Under the pieces are notes generated by a model. The model was not told the DNA's origin, searched no databases, and saw only the letters and a list, made by a program, of their open reading frames with translations. Shown in pieces: positions 48,408-56,926 of a DNA stretch of 64,000 bases. The stretch comes from Candidatus Shikimatogenerans bostrichidophilus (lineage in GTDB: Bacteria; Bacteroidota; Bacteroidia; Flavobacteriales; Blattabacteriaceae). Location of the stretch: the NCBI GenBank assembly GCA_029851345.1, contig CP099831.1, positions 32,001 to 96,000 of the forward strand, written 5' to 3'. The translations under genes and the position numbers were made by a program. Every line of letters starts with the position of its first letter. Positions within the stretch are counted from its first letter, which is position 1.

Positions 48408-50101
48408 AAAAAAATATAAATATTTATGAATATATAAGCGTATATGATTTATCATTATTATTAAATATTAAAGTCAATAATATAATAAAGAAAATATTAT
48501 CATATGGTATTAAAGTTACAATCAATTCTAAATTAAATAAAGAATTAACTTTATTAATTTGTGATGATTTAGGATATAAAGTAAATTTTATTAAATCTGA
48601 TGATACAAAAAAAAAAGAATATAAAAAAGAAAGTATAATAAATATTGATAGACCTCCTATCGTAACTATTTTTGGACATGTAGATCATGGTAAAACATCA
48701 TTAATAGATTATATTAGAAAAACTAATACTACTTCTAAAGAATATGGGAATATTACTCAACGTATGAGTATATATAATGTTGAAATAAAAAAAGATAAAA
48801 GAATGCTTTTAATAGATACACCTGGACATTATTCTTTTGTATCTATGAGATATTGGGGATTAAAATTAACTGATATAGCTATAATAATAATTTCATCAGA
48901 AAGTGGTATAATGGAACAAACTTTAGAATCTATTAATAATGTTAAATCAGAAAATATTCCTATTATTTTTGTTTTTAGTAAAATAGATAAAAAAGATTCA
49001 AATGTTAATAAAATCAAAGAACAATTATCAAATTTAAATATTTTAGTAGAAGATTGGGGGGGGGTATATTTATCACAAGAAGTATCAGTAAAAACTGGAT
49101 ATGGTATAAATGAATTATTAGATAAAATTTTTATAATATCAAAAAAATTAAAATTAAAAACTAGTATTAATACTTTAAGTAGTGGAACTATTATAGAAGC
49201 AACTTTAGATAAAAGAGAAGGATATATTGTAAAATTATTAGTAAAAAAAGGTATATTAAAAATTGGAGATTATATTATTTCTGGGATATACTATGGTAAA
49301 ATAAAAAAAATATATAATGATAATAATAAAAAATTTAATAAAATTTATCCTTATTATCCAGTGTATGTTGTAGGATTTAATGGTGCTCCAAATATAGGTG
49401 AAAAATTTGAAATATTAAATAAAGAAAAAATAAAAGAAATTTCTACGAAAAAAAAAATATTAATAAGAGAATATAATATAAAAATTAAAAATCTATTAAA
49501 AAAAAGACATGAAGAAAAAAAAAATGTTTTTAATGTTATTATTAAAGGTGATGTTAATGGATCGATAGATGTAATTTCAGATGAATTACATAATTTATCA
49601 AGCAAAGAATTATTTATTAATATAATAAATAAATCTGTTGGTAATATTACTGAATCAGATATTTCATTAGCTAATATATCAAATTCTATTATAATAGGAT
49701 TTAATGTAAAAATTATTATAAATAAAAAGAAGTCTATTAATAAAAATATATATAATAATATATATATATTTAATTTAATATATGATATTATTATTTTTTT
49801 TAAAAAAAAAATAATAAAAAAAAAAGATAATCCAAAAAAAATTTTAGGTAGTGCAAAAGTTATAAAAGTATTTCCTAATAAAATATTTGGATGTATAGTA
49901 TTATCAGGGATAATAAATCTCTATAATAAAATAATTATTTTAAGAAATGAAAAAATTATTTATGATGGAGAGATTTTATCTATAAAAAGATTTAATAAAA
50001 ATGTAAATAAAATAAAAAAAGGATATGATTTTGGTATAATTATTAAAAATTTTAATAATTTAAAACAAAATGATATAATTCAATCTTATATAGTAAATTA
50101 A
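48398..50101 (+). CDS. infB: Translation initiation factor IF-2, short form
   Basis: GTPase that brings fMet-tRNA to the 30S subunit and promotes joining. It has 567 residues; the long N-terminal extension is lost but a short IF2N domain is left (about 10-65). G1 GHVDHGKTS (about residue 93), G3 DTPGHYSF, and G4 SKID where NKID is expected. Domains II, III and IV follow, with the C2 end recognisable (GFIIKNFNN-like stretch, family: G-x-x-I). Follows nusA, the usual order. Confidence 0.95.
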   Translation: MCLKKNINIYEYISVYDLSLLLNIKVNNIIKKILSYGIKVTINSKLNKELTLLICDDLGYKVNFIKSDDTKKKEYKKESIINIDRPPIVTIFGHVDHGKTSLIDYIRKTNTTSKEYGNITQRMSIYNVEIKKDKRMLLIDTPGHYSFVSMRYWGLKLTDIAIIIISSESGIMEQTLESINNVKSENIPIIFVFSKIDKKDSNVNKIKEQLSNLNILVEDWGGVYLSQEVSVKTGYGINELLDKIFIISKKLKLKTSINTLSSGTIIEATLDKREGYIVKLLVKKGILKIGDYIISGIYYGKIKKIYNDNNKKFNKIYPYYPVYVVGFNGAPNIGEKFEILNKEKIKEISTKKKILIREYNIKIKNLLKKRHEEKKNVFNVIIKGDVNGSIDVISDELHNLSSKELFINIINKSVGNITESDISLANISNSIIIGFNVKIIINKKKSINKNIYNNIYIFNLIYDIIIFFKKKIIKKKDNPKKILGSAKVIKVFPNKIFGCIVLSGIINLYNKIIILRNEKIIYDGEILSIKRFNKNVNKIKKGYDFGIIIKNFNNLKQNDIIQSYIVN

Positions 50102-50105
50102 ATAT

Positions 50106-50396
50106 ATGACTAAAAATGATATTATAGATGATATAAGTATAAATACAGGTATATCTAAAATTAATGTAAAAATAGTATTAGAATTTATGGAAAAAATAAT
50201 AAAAAGAAATTTATTAAAAGGTAATAAAATAACTTGGAGAAAATTTTGTACTTTTTCTATAAAAAAGAGAGCAATGAAAGTCGCTAGAAATATTACAAAA
50301 GGTATCTTTATAAATGTACCTGCTCATAATAGACCATATTTAAAATTTTCAAAATCTTTTATTTTAAAAATAAAAAAAAATATATTAATTAATTAA
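50106..50396 (+). CDS. HU-family DNA-binding protein
   Basis: Histone-like dimeric DNA-bending protein, 96 residues. The N-terminal helices are seen in MTKNDIIDDISINTGISK, the hinge strand in KITWRKFCTFSIKKRA (family: G-F-G-x-F-x-x-x-x-R-x-A), then the arm ARNITKGIFINVPAHNRPYLKFSKSF with the tip proline at the usual place. Only chromosome-architecture gene in the window. Lies between infB and the small basic gene. Confidence 0.93.
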   Translation: MTKNDIIDDISINTGISKINVKIVLEFMEKIIKRNLLKGNKITWRKFCTFSIKKRAMKVARNITKGIFINVPAHNRPYLKFSKSFILKIKKNILIN

Positions 50397-50407
50397 AAAA
50401 AAAAACT

Positions 50408-50500
50408 ATGCCAAATGGAAGAAAAAGAAAACGAAAAAAAATAGCTACTCATAAAAGGAAAAAAAGAAGAAGAAAAAATAGACATAAAAAAAAAAAATAA
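50408..50500 (+). CDS. 30-residue Arg/Lys-rich protein conserved in Bacteroidota
   Basis: Too short for most gene finders: MPNGRKRKRKKIATHKRKK followed by RRRKNRHKKKK. I recognise the pattern M-P-N-G-K-K-R-K-R-x-K-x-A-T-H-K-R-K-K-R as a small protein found beside HU and rng in Bacteroidota. Its composition (20 of 30 residues Arg or Lys) suggests rRNA binding. A novel Bacteroidota ribosomal protein, bL38, has been described in Flavobacterium; I cannot tell whether this is it. Confidence 0.75.
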   Translation: MPNGRKRKRKKIATHKRKKRRRKNRHKKKK

Positions 50501-50514
50501 TACAATAATAATTA

Positions 50515-52017
50515 ATGATAAAAAAAATAATTATAAATGATGTAAATAAAAAATTAAATTTTTATATATTAGAAAATAATATTTTAGTTGAATATTATAA
50601 TTCTAAACAATTTATAAATATCGGTGATATATTTATAGGTCGTATATTGTATATATATAAAGGGATGAATGCCATTTTTTTAGATATAGGATATTATAAA
50701 TATGGCTTTTTAAATTATGATGATATTGGAGAATATTTTTTATCATTTAAAAAAAAAAAAATAATTTATAATAAAAATAATAGCAAAAATGTAAAAAAAG
50801 TTTTTAAAATAGGACAATATATTATAGTCCAAGTTATAAAAAATACTTTATATAATAAAGGACCAAAATTAACTTGTAAAATAACATTAATTGGTAGATA
50901 TGTTATATTAATCCCATTTAATTATAATATTTATATTTCAAAGAAAATTAATGAGAGAATAAAAAAAGTTAATAAAATAAATATTCCTAATAATATAGGA
51001 TATTTAATTAGGACATTAGCAATAAATAAAAAAATTAAAAATATAAAATTTGAATTTTATATTTTATTAAAAATTTGGTATAAAATATTTTTTAAAATAA
51101 AAAAAAAAAAAATAAAAAAAATTTATACAAATGAAAATATATTTTATAATTTATTTAAAAATAAAAAATTAAGTTATAATAAAATTATTTGTAATAATAA
51201 TAAAATATGTAAAAAATTAAAATTATATTTATATATATTTTTTAATAATAATAAAAATACTAAAATTTATTATTATAATAATAATAATAATATATCTATT
51301 TTAGATAAATATGGTATATCTAAACAAAAAAAAATATTATTTAATAAAAATATTTATTTGTTAGATGGATCTAATTTAATAATAGAAAAAACAGAAGCTT
51401 TAAATGTAATAGATATAAATAGTAATATGATTAATAATTTTAATTCATTTAAAGTTAATATGTTAGCAATAAAAGAAATAGTACGACAAATAAGATTAAG
51501 AAATATGGGTGGGATTATTATAATTGATTTAATAGATATAAAGGGTAAAAAATATAAAAAAAAAATATATAAAGAGATAAAAAAAAGAATGGAAATTGAT
51601 AATATAAATCATAAAATATTACCACCTAGTAAATTTAATTTAATAGAAATTACTAGAGAAAAAAAAATTAATAATTATTATTATTATAAAAAGGATTATA
51701 ATAATTATAAAAAAAAACAATTTATTAATATAAATAATATTGAAGGGTTTATATATAAATATTATAGTATAAAAAGAAATAAAAGGAAAAAACTACTTTT
51801 ATATGTACATAATTTTATAGGAGCATATTTAAAATATGGATTTTATTCATATAGGTTAAAATGGTATTTTAAATTTAATACATGGATATCAATAATAACT
51901 TATAATAATAGAAATATATTAAAATATAAATTTTATAATAATAAAAATAAATGTATATACGCGGATGTGGTGAAATTGGTAGACACGCTAGACTTAGGAT
52001 CTAGTTCTATAAAATAG
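50515..52017 (+). CDS. rng: Ribonuclease E/G, stop codon inside tRNA-Leu
   Basis: Endonuclease for rRNA and mRNA processing. The frame has 500 codons. An S1 domain lies at about 35-125 (NIGDIFIGRILYIYKGMNAIFLDIG). The catalytic region has DGSNLIIEKTEALNVIDINSN and GGIIIIDLIDI with metal-binding Asp residues. The C-terminal KWYFKFNTW...YKFYNN block matches the end of homologues. No stop occurs there: the frame runs 57 bp into tRNA-Leu, and reads A-D-V-V-K-L-V-D-T-L-D-L-G-S-S-S-I-K before TAG at 52015-52017. The last 18 residues are therefore translated tRNA sequence. Confidence 0.92.
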   Translation: MIKKIIINDVNKKLNFYILENNILVEYYNSKQFINIGDIFIGRILYIYKGMNAIFLDIGYYKYGFLNYDDIGEYFLSFKKKKIIYNKNNSKNVKKVFKIGQYIIVQVIKNTLYNKGPKLTCKITLIGRYVILIPFNYNIYISKKINERIKKVNKINIPNNIGYLIRTLAINKKIKNIKFEFYILLKIWYKIFFKIKKKKIKKIYTNENIFYNLFKNKKLSYNKIICNNNKICKKLKLYLYIFFNNNKNTKIYYYNNNNNISILDKYGISKQKKILFNKNIYLLDGSNLIIEKTEALNVIDINSNMINNFNSFKVNMLAIKEIVRQIRLRNMGGIIIIDLIDIKGKKYKKKIYKEIKKRMEIDNINHKILPPSKFNLIEITREKKINNYYYYKKDYNNYKKKQFININNIEGFIYKYYSIKRNKRKKLLLYVHNFIGAYLKYGFYSYRLKWYFKFNTWISIITYNNRNILKYKFYNNKNKCIYADVVKLVDTLDLGSSSIK

Positions 52018-52046
52018 AATTAAGGGTTCAAATCCCTTCATCCGCA
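51961..52046 (+). tRNA. tRNA-Leu (UAG)
   Basis: Class II tRNA. Acceptor GCGGATG pairs with CATCCGC; the anticodon loop CT-TAG-GA gives UAG; the variable arm and T arm AGGGTTCAAATCCCT are complete. Discriminator A, no CCA. The first 57 nt are also the 3' end of the rng reading frame on the same strand. 86 nt. Confidence 0.95.
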
Positions 52047-52060
52047 TTAAATTAAATTAA

Positions 52061-53485
52061 ATGAATAATAATTATAATATAATTTATAATAATAGTGATA
52101 ATAGGAGTACTATAACAGCAATATCTAGTCCTATGGGTATAGGAGCTATATCTATAATAAGAATAACTGGTAGTCTTACCTTAAAAATAATAAAAAGAAT
52201 TTTTATTAATAATAAAAATAAAAAAGTAATTAAAAAAAAAATTAATTTTGGATTTATAAAAAATAAAAAGAATATAATTGATAAAGTGATATTACTATAT
52301 TTTAAAAATCCTAAGTCTTATACTGGTGAAGATTTAATTGAAATTTATTGCCATGGATCTCTATATATTCAAAATAAAATTTTAAAAATAATAATAAAAA
52401 ATGGAGCACGCTTAGCTATTAATGGAGAATTTACTTATAGAGCATATTTAAATAAAAAAATTAGTTTATTACAAGCTGAATCAGTCTTTGACATAATTAA
52501 TTCAAGAAATAAAAGAGAACATAATATAGCAATTAATAGTTTAATTAAAAATAAGTTATATAAGAAGATCTCTAAAATAATTAATAATATATTAAATATT
52601 TTATCCTATATAGAAATAGAATTAGATTTTATAGAAGAAAATATTAATATAAATAATAAAAAAATTTATAACTCTATATTAGAGATAGAAAAAAAAATAA
52701 AAAAAATGATAAACTCTTTTAAAATTAATAATATTATTAATTATGGATTAAATATATCTATCATAGGACCTGTAAATTCGGGTAAATCTACTTTAATGAA
52801 TAAGTTAATAAATGAAAATAAATCAATTATTTCAAATATACCAGGGACTACAAGAGATATAGTAGAAGGAAAAATTTTAATTAATAATTTTAATTTTAAT
52901 TTATATGATACAGCTGGTATTAGAAATACAAATAATAAAATTGAAAAAATAGGTATAAAAAAAACATTTAAAAGTATAGAACATTCAAATATTATATTCT
53001 TTGTATTTAATATTAAAAATTTAAAAAAAACAATAAAATATTTAATAAAAAATAAAAAAATTTTAAATAAAAAAAATATATTATTAATTGCAAATAAAAT
53101 AGATATTTATTTAAATAATAAATTTAAAAATAAAATAGATAAGAAGTATATAAAAATATATAATAAAAAATACAATATAATTTTTATATCAGCGAAATAT
53201 GAATATGGGATAAAATATATAATAGATTATTTAAAAAAGAAGATTCCGAATAAAATAAATTTAAATAATAATTTTATAAATAATCAAAGACATTATAAAA
53301 AATTAAAAAAAACTTTAGTATATATTAAAAAGGTAAAAAAAGATTATAGGAAAAATATACCTTTAGAATACCTTACTATAGATTTAAGAAAATCTATAGA
53401 ATATTTATATAATATATTAGGAAAAAATTTGGATAATAATTATATATTAAACAATATTTTTACTAAATTTTGTATTGGGAAATAA
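52061..53485 (+). CDS. mnmE: tRNA modification GTPase MnmE
   Basis: Partner of MnmG in modification of wobble U34. It has 474 residues. The N-terminal folate-binding domain starts TAISSPMGIGAISIIRITG and includes PKSYTGEDLIEIYCHGS. The G domain has GPVNSGKST (about residue 234), DTAGIRNT and NKID. The C-terminal cysteine motif FCIGK is intact at the very end. Overlaps convergent gltX by 23 bp. Works downstream of the MnmA/MnmG genes also in the window. Confidence 0.96.
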   Translation: MNNNYNIIYNNSDNRSTITAISSPMGIGAISIIRITGSLTLKIIKRIFINNKNKKVIKKKINFGFIKNKKNIIDKVILLYFKNPKSYTGEDLIEIYCHGSLYIQNKILKIIIKNGARLAINGEFTYRAYLNKKISLLQAESVFDIINSRNKREHNIAINSLIKNKLYKKISKIINNILNILSYIEIELDFIEENININNKKIYNSILEIEKKIKKMINSFKINNIINYGLNISIIGPVNSGKSTLMNKLINENKSIISNIPGTTRDIVEGKILINNFNFNLYDTAGIRNTNNKIEKIGIKKTFKSIEHSNIIFFVFNIKNLKKTIKYLIKNKKILNKKNILLIANKIDIYLNNKFKNKIDKKYIKIYNKKYNIIFISAKYEYGIKYIIDYLKKKIPNKINLNNNFINNQRHYKKLKKTLVYIKKVKKDYRKNIPLEYLTIDLRKSIEYLYNILGKNLDNNYILNNIFTKFCIGK

Positions 53486-54968
53486 TAAAATTTTTAAAAT
53501 TAATTATTCTTTTTATTATAATTTTAGTTTTTATTAATGATAATATATTGTACATATCTATTCCTATTAGTTTACCTACTATAGAGATTCTTAATAATTT
53601 TAAGTTAAAAATAGATAATTTTTTGATTATATCATTATAGTTAATATCTGTTTTTTTTTTATTTTTTTTTAAAATAATGATAAATTTATTTAATAATAAG
53701 ATAATTTTTTTTTTATTATCTTTAATATAACTAATTATATTAGTAGGAATAAAATATGTCTTTGGATTTAAAAAAAAATAAGAAGATACATCCCAAATTT
53801 CATTAATTAATGATATTCTATTTTTTGTTAAATTTATTATTTTATTAATTTTTTTTTTTGTATATAAATTAAAAATATTACTTTTTATTTTTTTTTTCAA
53901 ATATTTATAATAATATTTATTTGAAATTTTATTTAAATATTTTTTATTTATCCAACGAAATTTATTATAATTTAAATGAACATCAGATTTATTAATATTT
54001 TTAAAGTTAAAAAGTTTAATAATTTCTTTAAAACTATAAATTTCTTTGTTATTTTTAGGTGTCCATCCTAATAAAGCTAGGATATTAATAAAAGCATTAG
54101 GTAAAAATCCATTAGACTTATAACTATTGTTTATATTTAATTTATTATAATTAATAGGATGTATGGGTATTTTATTTTTAACCATTTTACTTTTACTAAT
54201 TTTACCTCCTTTATTATTTAATAATAATGGTAAATGAATAAATTTTGGTAATTTCCATTTAAAATTATTATATATTAAAATATGTATAGGTGAAGAATAA
54301 ATCCATTCTTTTCCCCGAATTATATGTGTAATATTCATAAGATAATCATCTATTACACTAGCGAAATGATAAGTAGGAGTATCATTTGATCTAAATAATA
54401 TTTTATCATCTATGTTATTAGTATTTATTTTAATATTACCATAAATTTTATCTTTTATAATAATATCTTTATTTTTAGGAGTTTTTATTCTTATTACATA
54501 TTTTTTATTTTTTAGATAATAATTAATTGTTTTTTTATTATTATTTTTTGATAAACTATTTTTTAATTTATATCTTGTTAAAGAATTATATATAAAATTT
54601 TTATTATTAATTTTATATTTTTTTAATTCATCTTTAGATTCAAAAGAATAATAAATTAATTTTTTTTTTTTTAGAATTTTTAAATATTTTTTATATATTT
54701 TAATTCTTTTAGATTGTATATATGGTCCAAACTCCCCACGATGATTATATCCTTCATTAACCTTAATTTTACACCATTTTAATGCTTTTAATATATATTC
54801 TATTGAATATTTAGTATTCTTTCTAATATCAGTATCTTCGATACGTAAAATAAAGTCTCCTTGATTTTGTATGGCAAATAAATAATTAAAAAAAGCGGTT
54901 CTTAACCCTCCTATATGTAATGCACCAGTCGGACTTGGGGCAAATCTAACTCTTATTTTTTTTTTCAT
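53463..54968 (-). CDS. gltX: Glutamyl-tRNA synthetase
   Basis: Class I enzyme charging tRNA-Glu. It has 501 residues. The HIGH motif is SPTGALHIGGLRTA (about residues 10-23) and KMSKS is KISKS in GGKISKSKM (about residue 255). The FRSNDTPTYHFASVIDDYLM block is clear. glnS is also present, so Gln-tRNA is made directly rather than through a Gat amidotransferase. Ends in TAG. Confidence 0.96.
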   Translation of the reverse strand: MKKKIRVRFAPSPTGALHIGGLRTAFFNYLFAIQNQGDFILRIEDTDIRKNTKYSIEYILKALKWCKIKVNEGYNHRGEFGPYIQSKRIKIYKKYLKILKKKKLIYYSFESKDELKKYKINNKNFIYNSLTRYKLKNSLSKNNNKKTINYYLKNKKYVIRIKTPKNKDIIIKDKIYGNIKINTNNIDDKILFRSNDTPTYHFASVIDDYLMNITHIIRGKEWIYSSPIHILIYNNFKWKLPKFIHLPLLLNNKGGKISKSKMVKNKIPIHPINYNKLNINNSYKSNGFLPNAFINILALLGWTPKNNKEIYSFKEIIKLFNFKNINKSDVHLNYNKFRWINKKYLNKISNKYYYKYLKKKIKSNIFNLYTKKKINKIINLTKNRISLINEIWDVSSYFFLNPKTYFIPTNIISYIKDNKKKIILLLNKFIIILKKNKKKTDINYNDIIKKLSIFNLKLLRISIVGKLIGIDMYNILSLIKTKIIIKRIINFKNFIISQYKI

Positions 54969-55012
54969 AAATTTATTTATATATTTATTAATAAATGATT
55001 AGCATAACTTAT

Positions 55013-55083
55013 GGCACCATGGCCGAGTGGTTAGGCTAAGGTCTGCAAAACCTTATACAGTAGTTCGAATCTACTTGGTGCCT
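55013..55083 (+). tRNA. tRNA-Cys (GCA)
   Basis: Acceptor GGCACCA pairs with TGGTGCC; the anticodon loop CT-GCA-AA gives GCA; the T arm AGTAGTTCGAATCTACT is complete. Discriminator U, as usual for tRNA-Cys; no CCA. Its last 13 bp lie antisense to the 3' end of trmD. Followed by a T run that could end transcription. 71 nt. Confidence 0.95.
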
Positions 55084-55763
55084 TTTTTTTTTAATAGTTT
55101 TTTTTTTTTAATTAATATTTTTTTTAATCTCCACCTTTTAATCATATTATGATTCCCAGACAATAAAATTTTTGGGACAATCATATTTTTAAAATTATAT
55201 GGTCTAGTATATAAAGGATGTTCATAATAATAAATATTATTATTAAATGAATCTGTTATTGTAGATTTTATATTACCTATAACACCTGGAATTAATCTAA
55301 TTATTGAATCTAAAAATACTAAAGTAGATATCTCTCCATTAGATAAAATATATTTTCCTATAGAATATTCATTTGTTACGATATAATCCCTTATTCTTTG
55401 ATCTATACCTTTAAAATGACCACATATAAATAAAATTCTTTTTTTACATAAAAATTTATAAGTATTTTTTTGTTTATATAATTTGGCATCAGGAGTTAAA
55501 TAAATAATATGATCATATTTATATTTTTTTTTTAAATATTTAATACATTTATATATAGGTTCTATTTTTAGTACCATACCATATCCCCCACCATATTGAT
55601 AATCATCTATATATATTTTTTTCCCTTTTTTAATTCCAAATTTTTTTAAATTTATAATATTTATTTTTATAATATTTTTTTTTAATGCTCTATTAATAAT
55701 AGGATTATATTTAATAATAGAATACCAAAATTTAGGGATTAAAGAAATAATATCAAAGACCAT
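55071..55763 (-). CDS. trmD: tRNA (guanine-N1)-methyltransferase TrmD
   Basis: Makes m1G37 next to the anticodon, preventing frameshifts. It has 230 residues. Conserved motifs: DYQYGGGYGMVLKIEPI, YLTPDAK, CGHFKGIDQRI and YSIGKYILSNGEI, then IPGVIGN, forming the trefoil-knot SAM site. The C terminus with its TAG stop is written in the antisense of tRNA-Cys (13-bp overlap). An essential gene in most bacteria. Confidence 0.96.
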   Translation of the reverse strand: MVFDIISLIPKFWYSIIKYNPIINRALKKNIIKINIINLKKFGIKKGKKIYIDDYQYGGGYGMVLKIEPIYKCIKYLKKKYKYDHIIYLTPDAKLYKQKNTYKFLCKKRILFICGHFKGIDQRIRDYIVTNEYSIGKYILSNGEISTLVFLDSIIRLIPGVIGNIKSTITDSFNNNIYYYEHPLYTRPYNFKNMIVPKILLSGNHNMIKRWRLKKILIKKKKLLKKKGTK

Positions 55764-55784
55764 TACCTTATATAAAATTAAAAA

Positions 55785-55858
<74 letters not shown>

Positions 55859-55929
55859 ATTAAAATCTTATAATATTTAATATATATTATATATATAATT
55901 ATAATTACTAAATTTTTAATTACAAATTA

Positions 55930-56720
55930 TTAAAAAATAGTAATATTAATAGAATATCCTAAATGATTATTTATATTAAAAACTTTATTGTTTGTAAAAA
56001 TTAAATATTGACCTTTTATTCCTAATAATTTTTCTTTTAATATTTTATTATATTTATTTTTAAAATTTATAATTTTTATATTGTTTTTTTTTGGATATTT
56101 TATAACTGGATAAATAAAATTAGTAATTTTATTATTTTTATATAAATATATATTATATTTATAATAAAAAGTTAAAATAAAATAAAATATTTTATATTTA
56201 ATATTTATAAGATTAATATTTTTTATAATAAAACTATTAGTTAACATATTAATATAATTTGTTCTATCTGATATTTTTTTTTTACAAATTTTTTCTATTT
56301 TACCTGCTAAATATCTATTAGGAGTAATTGCTAGTATAATAGATTTTATTGCCCCTTGATCCATTAATCTTTTATAATATCTTTTCTTTATAGTTATACC
56401 AACTTTTATATTACCTGTTAAAGAAAGATAAATTATATGATCTTGCAATTCAATTTTTTTTTCATGTTTTAAATTTTTATATTCAATATTTAAATGAGAT
56501 GTACATTTTATAGGATGAAAAATACCTATATAAAAATTATTATAGAAACAATTTTTACAATATCCATCTTTAAAAATAGTAAAATAATTTTGACATTTTA
56601 TACAATTTGTAAAATTTAAAGATATTTTTAACTTTTTATTTAATAAAGGATTTAATTTTATTTTTTTATTATAATTAAATCTTAAATAATATAATAAAGG
56701 GTTTTTTTTTTAATCTGCAT
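55930..56720 (-). CDS. DUF2797 family protein, frame interrupted at an A10 tract
   Basis: Bacteroidota family of unknown function. The C-terminal part QDHIIYLSLTGNIKVGIT...RLMDQGAI is typical, but has no ATG. The frame stays open upstream to 56709 and shows the family's N-terminal region: NPLLYYLRFN, LNPLLNKKLKISLNF and two CxxC pairs (CIKC, CKNC). The only fitting ATG, at 56720 (M-Q-I-K-K-K), is in another frame, separated by ten A residues at 56711-56702. One extra A would join them into a protein of about 263 residues, the family size. Confidence 0.8.
56702..56711 (-). other. Putative slippage site (A10 on the coding strand)
   Basis: Ten A residues in the coding strand, placed between ATG 56720 and the rest of the DUF2797 frame. 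Read as A10, the ATG frame reaches a stop after 12 codons; read as A11 it enters the long frame. RNA polymerase slippage at such tracts has been reported in AT-rich insect endosymbionts. Confidence 0.65.
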
Positions 56721-56771
56721 TTTGTTTGTAATATAAATTTTTTTTTCCATTATTATTATAATTAAATTTAA

Positions 56772-56844
56772 CTCCTCAAGCTGGATTCGAACCAGCTACC
56801 TTCTGATTAACAGTCAGATGCTCTACCAAATGAGCTATTGAGGA
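56772..56844 (-). tRNA. tRNA-Asn (GUU)
   Basis: Acceptor TCCTCAA pairs with TTGAGGA; anticodon loop CT-GTT-AA gives GUU, a queuosine-type G34 anticodon; T arm GCTGGTTCGAATCCAGC. Discriminator G, no CCA. 73 nt. Asparagine codons are very frequent in this genome. Confidence 0.95.
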
Positions 56845-56926
56845 TTAAAAAATATAAATATTATTTAATTAAAATTAATAATATTAATTTTTATTATTAT
56901 AATAAAATATAATAAAATAAATTGAG

